DNA of 36,384 nucleotides. It comes from Saccoglossus kowalevskii. Lineage: Eukaryota > Hemichordata > Enteropneusta > Harrimaniidae. Of this stretch, positions 12,441-24,100 are shown in pieces (positions within the stretch are counted from its first letter, which is position 1; the number at the start of each line of letters is the position of its first letter). The notes below the pieces were generated by a model. It did not search any database, was not told the DNA's origin, and saw only the letters and a program-made list of their open reading frames with translations. The translations under genes and the position numbers were made by a program. Location: positions 535,007-571,390 of the forward strand of contig NW_003122411.1 of the NCBI RefSeq assembly GCF_000003605.2, written 5' to 3'.

Positions 12441-13068
12441 TGACATGAACAGACATTTATATCATTTGTCAAGTCATTAACAACTCACAAGTCAACAGGT
12501 TAATAATTTGCTTAAATATATTCTGTTTTATTTGTTTTATTGAGATGACAATCCCAGTAAAGTCTTTGCTTTTCCGTACAACCAACATAAAATTATCTAC
12601 AGATTCACTATCAATGGTTTCTTTGTTGAGTCTCTGATAAGACATATAAGTAAGATAAAATAATCATGTAAACCCCAAAAGGGTGATATTCTGCCCAATA
12701 TGTATTCATTGCTTAAAATAACAAGTTTAGAATAATCTAAATATCTGATCACTTATTAAGATTTCATACTCATGCCAGATATGCAGGCTACAGCGTGTAC
12801 TTGAACGGTAATGTGTGAGATGGAAGGCCAAGTCTCAAGTTCACCCTTAGCACTGTATATAGGAGTTTAAACTAGTTTCAGTGATTTTTTCACAAACATA
12901 AAGCTGATGAAAGGATTTTAATTAAGAGTGTGTCATTCTTCAATAGTATGACATAAGGTTAAATCTATTGTAGATACAAAAATAGTGACTGGTTCTAGCT
13001 GGTTCAGATATGACCTCATACTAATATCAATATTTACTAATCTGTCTATCTTCTTTTATATCTTACAG

Positions 13069-13173
13069 GTACGGGTCATTCTGGTGTATTTACCAGCACA
13101 TTCCTAGAGACGTACTTGTTTCCAAGATACACAGCTGTTTAACTAGACAGGAGTAACATTGGATTTAACAAGC
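13069..13173 (+). other. 5'-UTR part of the coding exon of the Lys-rich gene
   Basis: A pyrimidine-rich tract ending in TCTTACAG at 13068 makes a good 3' splice site. The exon would begin at 13069 and reach the ATG after 105 bases. In the coding frame a TAG at 13144 closes the upstream sequence, so the protein does not extend into this part. Confidence 0.6.
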
Positions 13174-14925
13174 ATGGAGGGTGGTATAGAAAAGAACCAC
13201 TCCCAACAAAATGATGAGGGCATGTCAGAGTTCTTCAAGAAGCTCATGTATGGGAAAACCGAGTACAGGCGTATGCAGGAAAAGAAATATGGCAGTGCAC
13301 CTCAAACCCCCATAAAGAAAGGTTCACAGAGCAAGCGTCAGCCATCACAAAAGCAACAGCAACAGCAACCAAAGTCAGCAAAAAAACCCATTAAAACTGA
13401 ATCATTCATCACTGCAAAGAAGGCCCCCAAGGTGCATGCAGCTCAAACGCCAGAGCCCGCCAAACCAGTGAAATCATCAGAGAAGGAAAAAGCCCAGCCA
13501 GTGTCAGTTGAAAGTAAAAAAGTACCAAATGCAACTCCGAAACAACAAGAAAAAGCTGAGACAGCAACTATCAAAAAAGTGGCAGATGAACCTAAAAAAG
13601 AGATAAGAGAGTCATCAGATGAATCGTCAGCTGATGAAAACATAACTGAGGTTGATCAGACAAAGGAGACGACTATTGTGGAAGATTCAAACAAGACAAA
13701 TGTAATTGACCCTGCTGTTGAAAAAAAGTTGCCAGATGTAGAACCTAAGGTAACGCCAAAGGAAGAGGAAAGTTTACCAACATTAGATAAAAACAAAGAC
13801 ATAGAATTGAACAAGACTGAAAACAAAGAACCAATCATTGAAACACCAAGCACAGATACGACTAAACAAGGAGGGCCCGAAGAACCCAAAACTGAAACGA
13901 TAAAGAAGGAAGATGAAAGGAAAGAGAAGGAAAAAGATAAAAACAAAAGTGAAACAGTGGTAGAAGAACCACTAGCTGAGGACGAGAATGTTAAGACAGA
14001 AAAGACAGACGAACAAAAGGAAGAATCTGACAAGAAAAAGAAAAAGAAAGACAAGAAAGAAAAGAAAGAAAAGAAAGAGAAGAAAAAGAAAGAAAAAGAT
14101 GATACTAACAAAACCCAAAATGGAACAGAAGAACTGGAAACAGAACCCACAAATATCAGCGAGCCAAAGGAAGAAGAGGAAGAAAAACCAGCAAAAGAGG
14201 ACAAGAAAAAGAAAAAGAAAGAAAAGAAAGAAAAGAAAGAAAAGAAAGAAAAGAAAGAAAAAAAGAAAAAAGAAAAAGACGATACTAATAAATCGGAAAA
14301 AGAAATGGAAAAGCTTGAAACTGAAACAGGGAATAAAAGTGAGTCAAGTGATGATGAGGTTCAGACCCCCAAGACAGACAAGAAACAGAAAAAGAAAGAC
14401 AAGAAAAAGAAAAAGAAAGAGAAAGATGGTGACATAGACAAAACAGAGGAGTTGGATACCACTGATTTGAATGAAGAGGGTGAAGCCAAACTGTCTAAAT
14501 CAGAGAAGAAGAAGCTGAAGCAAGAAGAGAAGAAGCAAAAGAAAGAAGAAAAGCTGCAAAAGAAAGAAGAGAAAAAGAAACAGAAAGAAAAGGCATCAAG
14601 CAAAAAGTCAGATTCACCAGACGTATCTGAAGCGGAATCCGCACCCAATACACCAGATTTGAACAAATCCAGATCTGATAATGAAGACACAGATGATGAA
14701 GAAGATCAAGTAAAATCTTCATGCTTCTTTTCAAGAAAGAAGAAAAACAAAAAGGAAAAGAAAAGCGCGAAGAAAGAGAAGGATTCAGAAAAAGTGGAAG
14801 AAACTCTTGAAGTAGAGCATGAACAGCTAGATGAAGATACAGACAAGGAAAAGAAAACAGAAGAATCTGATGAGGATGAAGCAGAAAGTCCTCCTGAACC
14901 AGATGAGGAGGTAGCAGTTGATTGA
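13174..14925 (+). CDS. Lys/Glu-rich protein with N-terminal YGKT signature (paralogue 1), 583 aa, unknown function
   Basis: I do not recognise this protein. The start is the ATG at 13174 (A at -3, G at +4); 15 bases of open frame above it have no ATG. Residues 18-33 carry SEFFKKLMYGKTEYRR, repeated in variant form at the start of the protein encoded at 21121. A Gln run and a basic, Pro-containing stretch follow, with a KTESFI motif also echoed in the neighbour. Next come acidic Ser/Thr-rich linkers (SSDESSADEN). From 14029 there are three related blocks of about 57-59 aa, KK(D/E)KKEKKEKK followed by KDDTNK and LETE, and then SSDDEVQTP. The tail has CFFSRKKKNKK and ends very acidic. It should be highly charged and largely disordered, with long Lys/Glu helices possible in the KKEKKE tracts. 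No signal peptide or membrane segment is visible. MAP1-type KKE repeats are only compositionally similar. A tubulin, membrane or nucleolar role cannot be decided from the sequence. Confidence 0.88.
   Translation: MEGGIEKNHSQQNDEGMSEFFKKLMYGKTEYRRMQEKKYGSAPQTPIKKGSQSKRQPSQKQQQQQPKSAKKPIKTESFITAKKAPKVHAAQTPEPAKPVKSSEKEKAQPVSVESKKVPNATPKQQEKAETATIKKVADEPKKEIRESSDESSADENITEVDQTKETTIVEDSNKTNVIDPAVEKKLPDVEPKVTPKEEESLPTLDKNKDIELNKTENKEPIIETPSTDTTKQGGPEEPKTETIKKEDERKEKEKDKNKSETVVEEPLAEDENVKTEKTDEQKEESDKKKKKKDKKEKKEKKEKKKKEKDDTNKTQNGTEELETEPTNISEPKEEEEEKPAKEDKKKKKKEKKEKKEKKEKKEKKKKEKDDTNKSEKEMEKLETETGNKSESSDDEVQTPKTDKKQKKKDKKKKKKEKDGDIDKTEELDTTDLNEEGEAKLSKSEKKKLKQEEKKQKKEEKLQKKEEKKKQKEKASSKKSDSPDVSEAESAPNTPDLNKSRSDNEDTDDEEDQVKSSCFFSRKKKNKKEKKSAKKEKDSEKVEETLEVEHEQLDEDTDKEKKTEESDEDEAESPPEPDEEVAVD
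14029..14430 (+). repeat. In-frame KKEKKE tandem repeats with polypurine strand
   Basis: Block 1 (14029-14199, 57 codons), block 2 (14200-14376, 59 codons) and a degenerate block 3 (from 14377) are tandem copies. Each opens with GAC AAG and passes through AAGAAA-type codons to a KEKDxxxxK joint. Within block 2, a 9-bp unit AAAGAAAAG is repeated head to tail at about 14217-14262. The coding strand is almost pure A/G from about 14202 to 14279. Confidence 0.85.
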
Positions 14926-16160
14926 AAAGTGTTGTGCCTGGCATAAACATTCCTCTCTTGATGAACGTCTGGACCAGTAGTACATTTAAAAAAACATTGT
15001 GTATTCTCTGTATGGATATTAATTATTATGTCAATTCCCCATTTTTTATATTTCGACCATGTAAACCATGCACACCTAATACTAGCTAGGGGCATTTGCA
15101 TGAAAATGGAACTGATGTGAGGTCAGCATATCAGAATCAAGATCTTTAAAATAATTTTGACCATACTTGCTCTCCCCCACATTTCAATATTTGATCCATC
15201 ACATTTGCCACCACGTAAACTATATCTATTTCTCCCAATAAAGTCTACTGTGTTTGTTGATAGAACAAACAATGTTATCATTTAGATGATGAAACAGAAA
15301 ATAATACTAGTTATTTTGTTTAGCTAGAAGAATTGTCCGCCATAGTCTGTTGTGAAAGTTTTGTATTGCTAATAGTATTTTTTTTTATTTTTTAATCTGT
15401 AGTTTTTTTTAAAAAACACACACACAAACAACAATTCTTCAGTATCTGTGTGGAAAGATGACATTACTTCAGGATTATTTGACTTTGCTTATTCTAGGTA
15501 ATTCGGTAATACACATACTAAAAAACAAAAACAAAAATAATGAGACTGTAATTCATTGTTGTAAACAAAAATCATGCCATGGCCAATACACATTGGCATC
15601 ATCTCTTAAAATTTATTAGAAAAATGAGAAATTCAACAGGCGAAATATTGTATACTATTGCTTTTTGTAACAGTTTTGCATTGAGAACAAATCTTCACAT
15701 AGGAGAAAGAAATTTAGGTAAACATACAATTGTTGTTGATTTTGATTTTTGTTTCATATCAAATAATATATTTTTAATTCATTCGAGCGAGGTCAGTGTT
15801 ATGTGCAAAAACTAAGCCAAAAAAACAACAACCTTCAATCAATAAAACGAAGAATACAGGATGAATACTATTTCAGATAATCGATAATTATGTGAGCATA
15901 TTGACTCATATTTAGTCAACATTGTAACAACCTATTTTTCAAGAGGCAATTTTAATAAATGTTATTAGAGTGCCTTAGTGTGTGTGCTCTTTGGTTAATA
16001 AGTGTATATATGTGTTACCATAACAACATGGCAATCACTTCATCCTGCTTTGTACAGAATATCATCATTTAAAAACCATATCATTTTGATCTTCATTACA
16101 TACTTTCTGATTTAGATATTTCGTCACAAAATATCTTAAAATGTGTGAAAATGTCCTAGG
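14926..16160 (+). other. 3' UTR of the Lys-rich gene and AT-rich intergenic DNA
   Basis: AATAAA at 15237-15242 is the first clear polyadenylation signal, 312 bases after the stop. Further AATAAA copies lie near 15842 and 15955. No open frame with recognisable features is present. Confidence 0.5.
15237..15242 (+). terminator. Candidate polyadenylation signal of the Lys-rich gene
   Basis: AATAAA in the context CCCAATAAAGTC, 312 bases past the stop codon at 14925. Confidence 0.5.
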
Positions 16161-16369
16161 TACAATTTGGAGGGATGTGAATTTTGACACGAACTACGCC
16201 CTCTATCGTCGGATACAGTATGAAAGAGTACTGGAAATAAAACGAACGACGGCAATCGTAAAGTATATTAAATTAAAGGAACAAAGACAAATGGTTTCTA
16301 GATCACCAAACAATCGCTAATCTAAATGAATGGTGCCAGTATAAATTGTAGTGATCCCATGGGGCATTT

Positions 16370-16720
16370 CACTCTATCCTCGGGGGCGGACATCCGGGCA
16401 TTTTCATCGCCTGGCAACCCGCGGCGGTGAAAACAAAGGCCCAGAACTCGCAGAAAACGGTACTTTGGGAAGATTGTTGAAACTCCTCTGAACAGTGTAA
16501 CAAGATTAGCCCTACGTGTGTAACATATATAAATTTGGTTGTTTGGGATTACTTCAAAGTTGAGTTTGTGTTGTTTTCTCGAATTTTCACCGGCTCCACC
16601 GGCGTTCCACAGCAGCGCGCACAGAGCCCGTAGTGTGTGTGTGCATGTACAGTGGTGCGCGTCGTAGCAACGTGGAACGTCTATGACGTAGCTCCGCCCC
16701 CGAGGATAAGTGATCTGAGA
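16370..16720. promoter_or_regulatory. GC-rich island bounded by a 16-bp inverted repeat
   Basis: This stretch is clearly richer in G+C and CpG than its surroundings. Its ends carry TATCCTCGGGGGCGGA (16375-16390) and its exact reverse complement (16693-16708). A TGACGTAG CRE-like site and a GC box lie at the right edge. The minus-strand frame through it (16322-16735) has no ATG at its 5' end and no known motif, so I read the island as regulatory or mobile rather than coding. Confidence 0.3.
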
Positions 16721-17176
16721 CGGGAATAATATCAAAATACGGTATATTTACATTAACCTTTTCACCACTAGTTCCCTCTTTTCATTACAAATTCACAAAA
16801 TAGTCCCGTTCATAGTCTGCACTTTGCTTCAGAAGATTGAAACAAAAATATCCAATTGTTTTGAGTAAATGCTGAAAATTGACTCAAATTGTGTCCGTCG
16901 GCTCTAAAATTAGGGTTCATTTCCAGAAATATTGAAGAAGATAAGAAAAAAGGTGCAGAAAACTTTGGGCAAGAAAGTCTAGTGGTGAAAAGGTTACGCC
17001 CCTTCAGTCTGATATATTGGTCAGACAATTTATTTCTAGCAGTGCACGACAGTTCTATTAATAGCACTACTACTAATAAGTTGTATGTCCATTTCCCAGT
17101 CCTTAAAGGAAACCGAATTTTCGCGATAAGGCGATAGCTGAATATTTAAACTATGTATCCGGGTTAGTATTATGAA

Positions 17177-17475
17177 TGGCGCATGCGTCGTGTTGTTTAC
17201 GTTAGTTGGCCTTTTACAGTTTGTTTTACGATTCTGTATGTGTGTGGAAATAGTGGGCAGTGAAATTATTCTTGGGTGGAGTAAATAATGTATGTGTTGG
17301 TAATATGAGTACTCCGAAGAACAGATACCGTATTTGCTTTATTGGGAGCGCATCTGCAGTCGAAACTCATATAAACGAACATATATATATATATATATTG
17401 TATGATGGATCAATAAAATATGACCTTATTTTGACCATAGGCACACCTTTACCATTTACGCAAGCGCATGCGCAT
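17177..17475. promoter_or_regulatory. Two NRF1-like palindromic sites
   Basis: GGCGCATGCGTC (within 17177-17189) and AGCGCATGCGCAT (17463-17475) resemble the NRF1 consensus YGCGCAYGCGCR. No transcript can be assigned to them. Confidence 0.25.
17381..17399. repeat. (AT)n microsatellite
   Basis: An alternating A/T run of 19 bases. Confidence 0.75.
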
Positions 17476-17747
17476 TTAATGGATCAACTACATTTTCAGC
17501 TCAATTTGTGGAAGTGGTGTATTACTAGTATAATACTAGTATAATTAACTAAATATATAATTAACGCATCTTGTCGCACTGTGGTGGCGCCATTTGTGTA
17601 CATTTCCCAAATGAGTCTGCTAATGCTGATAGAAATGGAGGTCAATTATCAGCAATACTAACTTGTGATTTTCTCTGTGCGATAGACCGGTCATTCGAGT
17701 TGCCCGCAAAAAACAAAACATAAAAACAGTGCAACCTCTGGATCTAT

Positions 17748-17816
17748 ATGATATATTGTAACGGTACGTACCGTTAATAATACGCGCATGCTCATTTGCG
17801 TAGAGCAATATATCAT
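17748..17816. repeat. Nested palindrome/hairpin
   Basis: An 18-bp perfect palindrome, TAACGGTACGTACCGTTA (17759-17776), is followed by the matching outer arm of a second inverted repeat: ATGATATATTG (17748-17758) with CAATATATCAT (17806-17816). Confidence 0.55.
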
Positions 17817-18327
17817 GTCTCGAGTCGATCTGATTACAGTATTCATCACTCTATACAGGCCCTTGGCCATGAGTGAGATTTTTTCAAAAAAATGAATTTT
17901 ATAAAAATAGAAAAGCACAAATTTGCTTGATGTAAAATGTCCTTGTCTTTTCATTGCATGTTAAATCATGTGTTTATTATTGTTTAAAAAATGTTACAGA
18001 AAAAAACAAAATTCAAGCATTTCTGTACACACTATGTGTAAACATATTATGATTTGAAGTCAACTTCACGGTTGCTCGGATCTCACCTAATGGGTATTTA
18101 GGGAGAGTTAGTTATTTTAAAAAAGTACTCGAGCGTGGATGAATCATACTTTTATTTCGAATAGTTTTTTTTTTAATTTGACGACACTTCGAAATAAAAC
18201 TAGTACATATAATCTACATGTACGTAATATACAATTCCTGAACAACATGTACGTATCAGTAATTACTCATCTAAATAATTTAATCTAATTTAAATATTTT
18301 TAGTCATTATGAAGTGTTAAATTTGCC

Positions 18328-18377
18328 NNNNNNNNNNNNNNNNNNNNNNNNNNNNNNNNNNNNNNNNNNNNNNNNNN
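18328..18377. other. Assembly gap (50 N)
   Basis: Exactly 50 consecutive N, so the true distance is probably unknown. Confidence 0.99.
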
Positions 18378-18664
18378 GGGGAATCTTTACTGCGTGAAAC
18401 TATGCGAAATATTTTTGTTGTTATTATTATTAAAAAAAATCGGCATATTTACTATATGGCTTTCCAACCCCGATGACAAAAATAAACCAATCAGGGCGCC
18501 GGTACTTATGAAATTGACACACCTGCGTAAGAGAGGTCTATACATGGCATAGCAGAGCTTCCTGAGGGGAATGAATAACATATTGTAGCGCAGAGGCGAG
18601 TCTTGTTAATCATTAACAGGGTTCCGACCTTAATACATTCGTGGGCTTCTAAAGTTATCAACTT

Positions 18665-18910
18665 CAAAATGGCTGCTGCTTCTGCGTATTTGAAAACACG
18701 CTGGCTTATCTGAGACGATCCACGTGTAGAAACAGAACTGACGATCACTTCCTTTATAACGGGATTTCTCCAACAGTTATAGTATTTCTCATCGACAACT
18801 TCCCTTCAGATACCGTAGTTTCGGTGCCGTGGGATTGAAGCTAGGCTATTTTTTTTAAAAAGACAACTGATACACTTTGCACTGAAGCCGTTTTCCGTAC
18901 TGTCTAAAAG
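18665..18910 (+). promoter_or_regulatory. Probable promoter and non-coding first exon of the giant YGKT gene
   Basis: CAAAATGGCTGC (18665-18676) is a good YY1-like initiator-proximal site. An ETS-type CACTTCCTT lies near 18745. A strong donor, AAAAG|GTGAGT, ends a potential exon at 18910. Paired with the acceptor TTTAG at 21041 it would give a 2131-bp 5'-UTR intron. A second strong donor, GGCAG|GTGAGT, at 19333 is an alternative. The assembly gap lies about 300 bases upstream. Confidence 0.4.
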
Positions 18911-19629
18911 GTGAGTGTCGGCGATCAGGGAATATCGAGGTGATAACTTTAGCGGGTGACAGAGCTAATCCTGGTCCGACTAATGTGTCTGAGCCAGGGA
19001 TCATTCATACGCAAAATGACACAATTTGTTATGATTCAAGAAAAAAAAGTTCATGAAACCAGAGATCTGTTTTCAACAAAACTACGAGTTGTTAATTCAA
19101 TCACGATAGGCAATCGGGTTTTATCTAGTTGACACGGAATATCGGGGTTATGCACAAACTATATTTGATGGAATCAAACAATAATCTAAATCTATAAAGT
19201 ATTATATCTCACCTAAAAATTAAATTAATTTGGATAATGACTTTAGACAGATTGTTAACAAATTACGTTATTGATTAATTGTGGACCGTTTTACTTATAT
19301 TGTTTTTTTTTCTTCAAATTTTATGAAGGCAGGTGAGTATACGTGTCGGCTCAGCTTGGTCAAAGGTGAGAAACACCTGACCCGTTATAAATTCACCTCT
19401 TTTCCATAATTCCATAATTTTCTCAATAGGTCTTTTTCAGAGCATTTTCTCTATTAAATGATTTCAGTTTTCGAGCTGCATTATTTCGAGTAGTATAGTA
19501 GTTTAAACGATGTCATAATTCAGAAACATATTTAAACTAATAGCCACGTCTCAATAAACACATGTTTCATTTCAAAAACAAGTACAAGCCCCGGAGTAAA
19601 ACGACAACATTTGCCTCTAACTTTGAGTG

Positions 19630-19664
<35 letters not shown>

Positions 19665-21041
19665 AGTCGAAATTCGTCTATTACAAGACATTTACAGTGA
19701 ATGACCTTTGAACAGACTACGCGGGAATTTGCAACTTACTACATCACGCTGCCAGCAGCGAACACGCCCACCTACCTGCGAAGTTATCAAATATTTACAA
19801 ATCGTTCCCGGTACGGGATGGCCCCAGGGTTAAGACTTATGTAAATTGAAGCAATAACGGACGCATTACGAATATACCACATTGACATCGAGATAGATAC
19901 TGATATAACGTACGTTACACAATTCACATAATACTTATTACCACTGCTTTCGAAAATATCATGCACTTAGTATGGGTCAGGCTACCGCTTATTGGATACC
20001 GTTAGGTAGATTTGCCGTTCAAGGCGTACATGATGTAAAGTGTACGGACATGCGATTTTGTTAAAACCCATCTTATTTATTAGTTGGAAGTGGGTGGAAC
20101 TGACAGGCGGGAAACTCTTCATACATTGATAAAAAAGGTCGATGAGGTCACTGGGAGATTACAATCAGGAAAACGTGATTGATCTCAACTGGGTCAAAAT
20201 AAAACTCGCCAATCACAAAGATGATGAAGACTCCTTAAGTTGGAATCGTTTTTAAGGCTCGCTTTGTATTATAATACATGTACTACTAAAACAAACAAGT
20301 AACCAGAATTTAACAATGTTTAAGCATGACGTAGTCTAAGCTCACTAATTTTATCACATACCATGATAATTGTTGGACAAGTTCAAGTTGACTATCTTGT
20401 TGATATCGCCCGTGACATCAAATCTAAATAAATAAATAATTAACAGAATTTTCATTGTTTTTGTATGGATATCGTATTTCGTGTTGGTTGTCAAGGACAA
20501 TGGTTCGTAATTGTGATTTTGAAACCGTTAATTAACTTAATTTATAATTCAGAGCAATTAATTAAATCAAACGTATACGTTTCAAATGGCTGTATTGAGA
20601 GATAACTTGTAATAAGATCATAAGTGAAATGTACTATACTGTACATTTTTCTATGCACTTTATCATTATTTTATTATATAGTCATGCATTATGAACGAAT
20701 ATGAATTGTGTATATTGTTTTTCGATACTCCACACTATGGAGCAAATCGGAACTAAAATATTGTCATTATTCGGAAAATGGAAAACACTAAATATGCATG
20801 TTAATTGATTGTTATGGTATGTACAAAACATGCGTATTAAAGAATTCATTGTTTCATGGAATAAAAACTACAGTAATAGTGCTTTCGTTTCCCCAAAAAT
20901 CATACTGTTAATATAAAATATTACATCTTGTCTATATTATATTTTAAAGTTGTTATCTGGTACTTTGCATTCGATGCGCACTTGTTCATCATGACCCTTG
21001 AGAAACATTTATATTTTATTTTTTATTTATTTCTTATTTAG
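18911..21041 (+). other. Probable 5'-UTR intron of the giant YGKT gene
   Basis: An AT-rich stretch without coding potential, bounded by GTGAGT at 18911 and a pyrimidine-rich TTTCTTATTTAG ending at 21041. It includes a (TA)16 run at 19631-19662. The acceptor lies 79 bases before the ATG at 21121, the same layout as in the neighbouring paralogue. Confidence 0.4.
19631..19662. repeat. (TA)16 microsatellite
   Basis: A perfect alternating TA run of 32 bases. Confidence 0.9.
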
Positions 21042-21120
21042 GTAATTCACATTTTACTGTGGTATTCTTTGCAAAGGTAAAATAAACAGTCTCGATCAGG
21101 CTGCGAATATCGACATCATT

Positions 21121-24100
21121 ATGGCGGATGGGAACGACTACGAATTAAGAAAAAAGAGGGATAACATGGAAAAGGCGCCACTTTCTCCGAACAGTGGCAA
21201 AATGAAGGATTTCTTCGGAAAGTTTGTTTATGGGAAAACTACCTACAACAGGAGACAGGCAAATAAGGCGGTGCTCCCACCCTCGTCCCCATCTAAACCC
21301 AGTGAGAGAACGTTAACAAGGACAGGGGCCCCAAAAACATTGTCACCTAAGCCGAAGTCACCAACAAAACAGACCTCTCCAAGAAAAACCTCCAAACCAA
21401 TGGACAGAGCAGCACCAGTCACAAAATCTAAGGAACCGAAATCATCTGTCAATGCACAGAAAACTAAAGAATTTATTGCCTCATCTCATAGAGGTAAAAC
21501 ATCACAGGTATCTACCAAGGAAAGAAAACTGTCGGAAGGGAAAAATGTGGTTGGAACTCATAAAACTAAAGCACCAATATTAGATTCAAAAATATTGGTT
21601 TCTTCAGAAATATCGACATCATCACTAGATGCAAAAGCTCCACGAAGGAACACACTTCCAAAGGCGCACAAAGTTGAACCATCGCGAATGAGAGATAAAA
21701 GACATTCCGATGTCCAAATCATCAAACACAGTAAAAAACATAATAAACAGTCAATCGAATCGCTCACCATTGATCATACCGACGGCACAGTTACTGAAAA
21801 CATGTCGGAGCTGGTGTACGATCTGGAACTCAAGAAAAAGCAGCCAAGCAGCGAGTCACGCATCAGTGAGAACGGGCATGAGGAAGATGAAATGAAAGAT
21901 GAAAAAGACAAGGAAGACGGACTACAAACTGAGTTCCTGAAGGCATTTGACAGAAAAATGAAATACATCAATCCAAAAAAGACCTTAGATCTGAACTTAA
22001 ACGAGACTGAGGAAGAAAAGCTCCTAAAAGATGGAAAGGCTGAAATCGAAAATAAAAACTCAGCATATATCTCCAATATCATAGACGTGACTCAGATGAA
22101 CAAAGAGGTAGACGGCACTTTTTTGTGTTCTGATAAAAACGAGCAGAAACACGAAAAGGATACAAGAAAGGACAATCTCGAAATCATAGCAGTTGATGGA
22201 ATAAAACCATCAAAACTAGAAGACGCCCACGATGAATCTAAGCCAGACAAGAAAAAGAAAAAAATAAGAAAGGAACAAAAAGAATCGGAAGTACTTGAAA
22301 TAGAACAACTAGAATCTTTCAATAAAGCGAAAGAAACACCTGACAAGAAGATTAAACCGAAATTCTTTAAAAAGAAGGATAAGAAAGACAAGAGAAGCAG
22401 AAAAATGTCCAAAGGCTCTAAAACAGATGAAATGACAGACACTTCTGATGATGAACAAGTTTCCGAATTTATTGACTTAAAATCAAGCATTAAAAAACAG
22501 CATACAAATACAATCACTATGGAAACTGGAAAGAAGGAAGACATAATTAAAATGGAACCATTGCAAATGACAGTGAAAACATATTCGGATGTCCAAATCA
22601 TGGAACAAGGTGAAAAACAAATTGAACATTCAATCAAACCTCTCAAAACAGATCAGATCAACACTGCGATAGATGCAAACACATTGGAACTGGTGAACGA
22701 CCTGAAACTCAAAGAGCAGCCAGTCAGCATAATGCACGTCAATGAGAGTGGACATGAGAAAGAAGGGATTAAAGGTAAAATTAACAAGCAAGACGAACTA
22801 CAGACTGAAATCCCTCAAACACTGGAAACAGAATTGATATACATCGACCAAACAATTACGTTAGATATGAACTTGAATGAGACTCAAGAGGACAAGTTCC
22901 TAAAAGATATAAATGGTGATGACGAAAACAAAAAATCAACCAAAATACTAGCATGCATCTCTGATGCCACCAACATAGATGTGATGCAGGTACACAAAGA
23001 AAAAGACGACACACTTTTGTTCTCTGACAAAAACCAGCAGAAACATGAAATAGATACAAGAAAGGACAATTCCGAAATTATAACAGTCAGTAGAATAAAA
23101 CCATCAAAACTAGAAGAAAACGATGATGAGTTTAACTCTGACAAGAAAAGAGAAAAGGACAAGAAACTATTAGGCAAGAAGCAGACAAAATCGGAAGTAC
23201 TTGAAATGGAAGAAGTAGAATATCTTGACGAGACTAAACCAGCAACACCAGACAAGAAAAAAATAACCGACATACCTGCATGCATATCCGATGCCACTAA
23301 TGCCGATGTGAGCCAATTGCACAAAGAAGAAGACACTCTTTCATGCTCTAACAAGAACAAGTCGAAAAATAAGGAGGTTGAGAGGGAGGACAATTTCAAA
23401 GTTGCAACAGATTCAGTCGATGGAATAAAGCCATCAAAACTAGGAGAACCCTTCAATGAGTTTAATCCTGACATGAAAATGGAAAACGAAAAGAAGCAGT
23501 TTGAAAGAGAATCAAAACAATCAGAATTACTTAAAAATGAAGAACTAGAAAATTTCAATGAAATCAGAGCAGCGTCACCAGAACAAAAAAATACATCACC
23601 ATTCTTTAAACAGATGGGCTCTGAAACAGATGATATGACAGACAGTTCTGATGATGAACAAGTACCAGAGACTAGTGACTTAGAATCTAGTGTTAAACAA
23701 CAACCTGTAAAGACAATACCTTCAATAAACGACAAGGAGAAAGATAAAGTTGAACTGATGCAAACAACAAAGAAAACAGTATCAGACGTCCAAATTATTA
23801 AACAAGGTGAAAAACAAATTGAACGATCAATCAAATCGCACGCAACAGATGTTGACACAGTAGTTACCGAACACATGTCAGAACTGGTGCATGACTCAAA
23901 ACTCGAGGAACAGCCAATCAGTATATCACACATCAATAAGATTATGCATGAGGAAGATGACATTAAAGATGAAAAAGACATGCATGATCAACTACAGACC
24001 GAAATCCCTCAAATAGAAACAAAGCAATCAAAAGATATAAATGGTGATAGCAAATTGGAACCAACTGAAATACCAGTATGTATCTCTGATTCCACCAACA

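Larger units (their letters stand above)
6753..13068. other. Non-coding interval between MRM1 and the 583-aa Lys-rich gene
   Basis: The MRM1 promoter must lie just above 6752. Nothing in this 6.3-kb stretch could be supported as coding: the longest frames (for example 8033-8359, 108 codons) show no recognisable motif and no plausible splice partner. It contains a promoter-like cluster at 7743-7859, a T-run at 9117-9130, a strong GCGG|GTAAGT splice donor at 10371, and a (TA) run at 12424-12440. Part of it is probably the 5'-UTR intron of the gene at 13174, because a splice acceptor ends at 13068. Confidence 0.5.

Noticed and set aside
13159-13173. Upstream extension of the Lys-rich protein to a TTG codon
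   Set aside because: TTG is not an expected animal nuclear start. The first in-frame ATG is 13174, in good context.
13656-14204. 182-codon minus-strand open frame
   Set aside because: Antisense shadow of the polypurine Lys-rich coding sequence.
14719-14760. CFFSRKKKNKK in the 583-aa protein as a membrane-anchor motif
   Set aside because: A cysteine next to a polybasic run can be palmitoylated, but the motif is internal and not a C-terminal CaaX or N-terminal signal, so it is too weak to claim.
16322-16735. 137-codon minus-strand frame in the GC-rich island
   Set aside because: It begins with TTG rather than ATG and has no recognisable motif or splice context.
22884-23981. 365-codon minus-strand open frame
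   Set aside because: Antisense shadow of the A-rich giant gene, with the same Ser/Phe composition.
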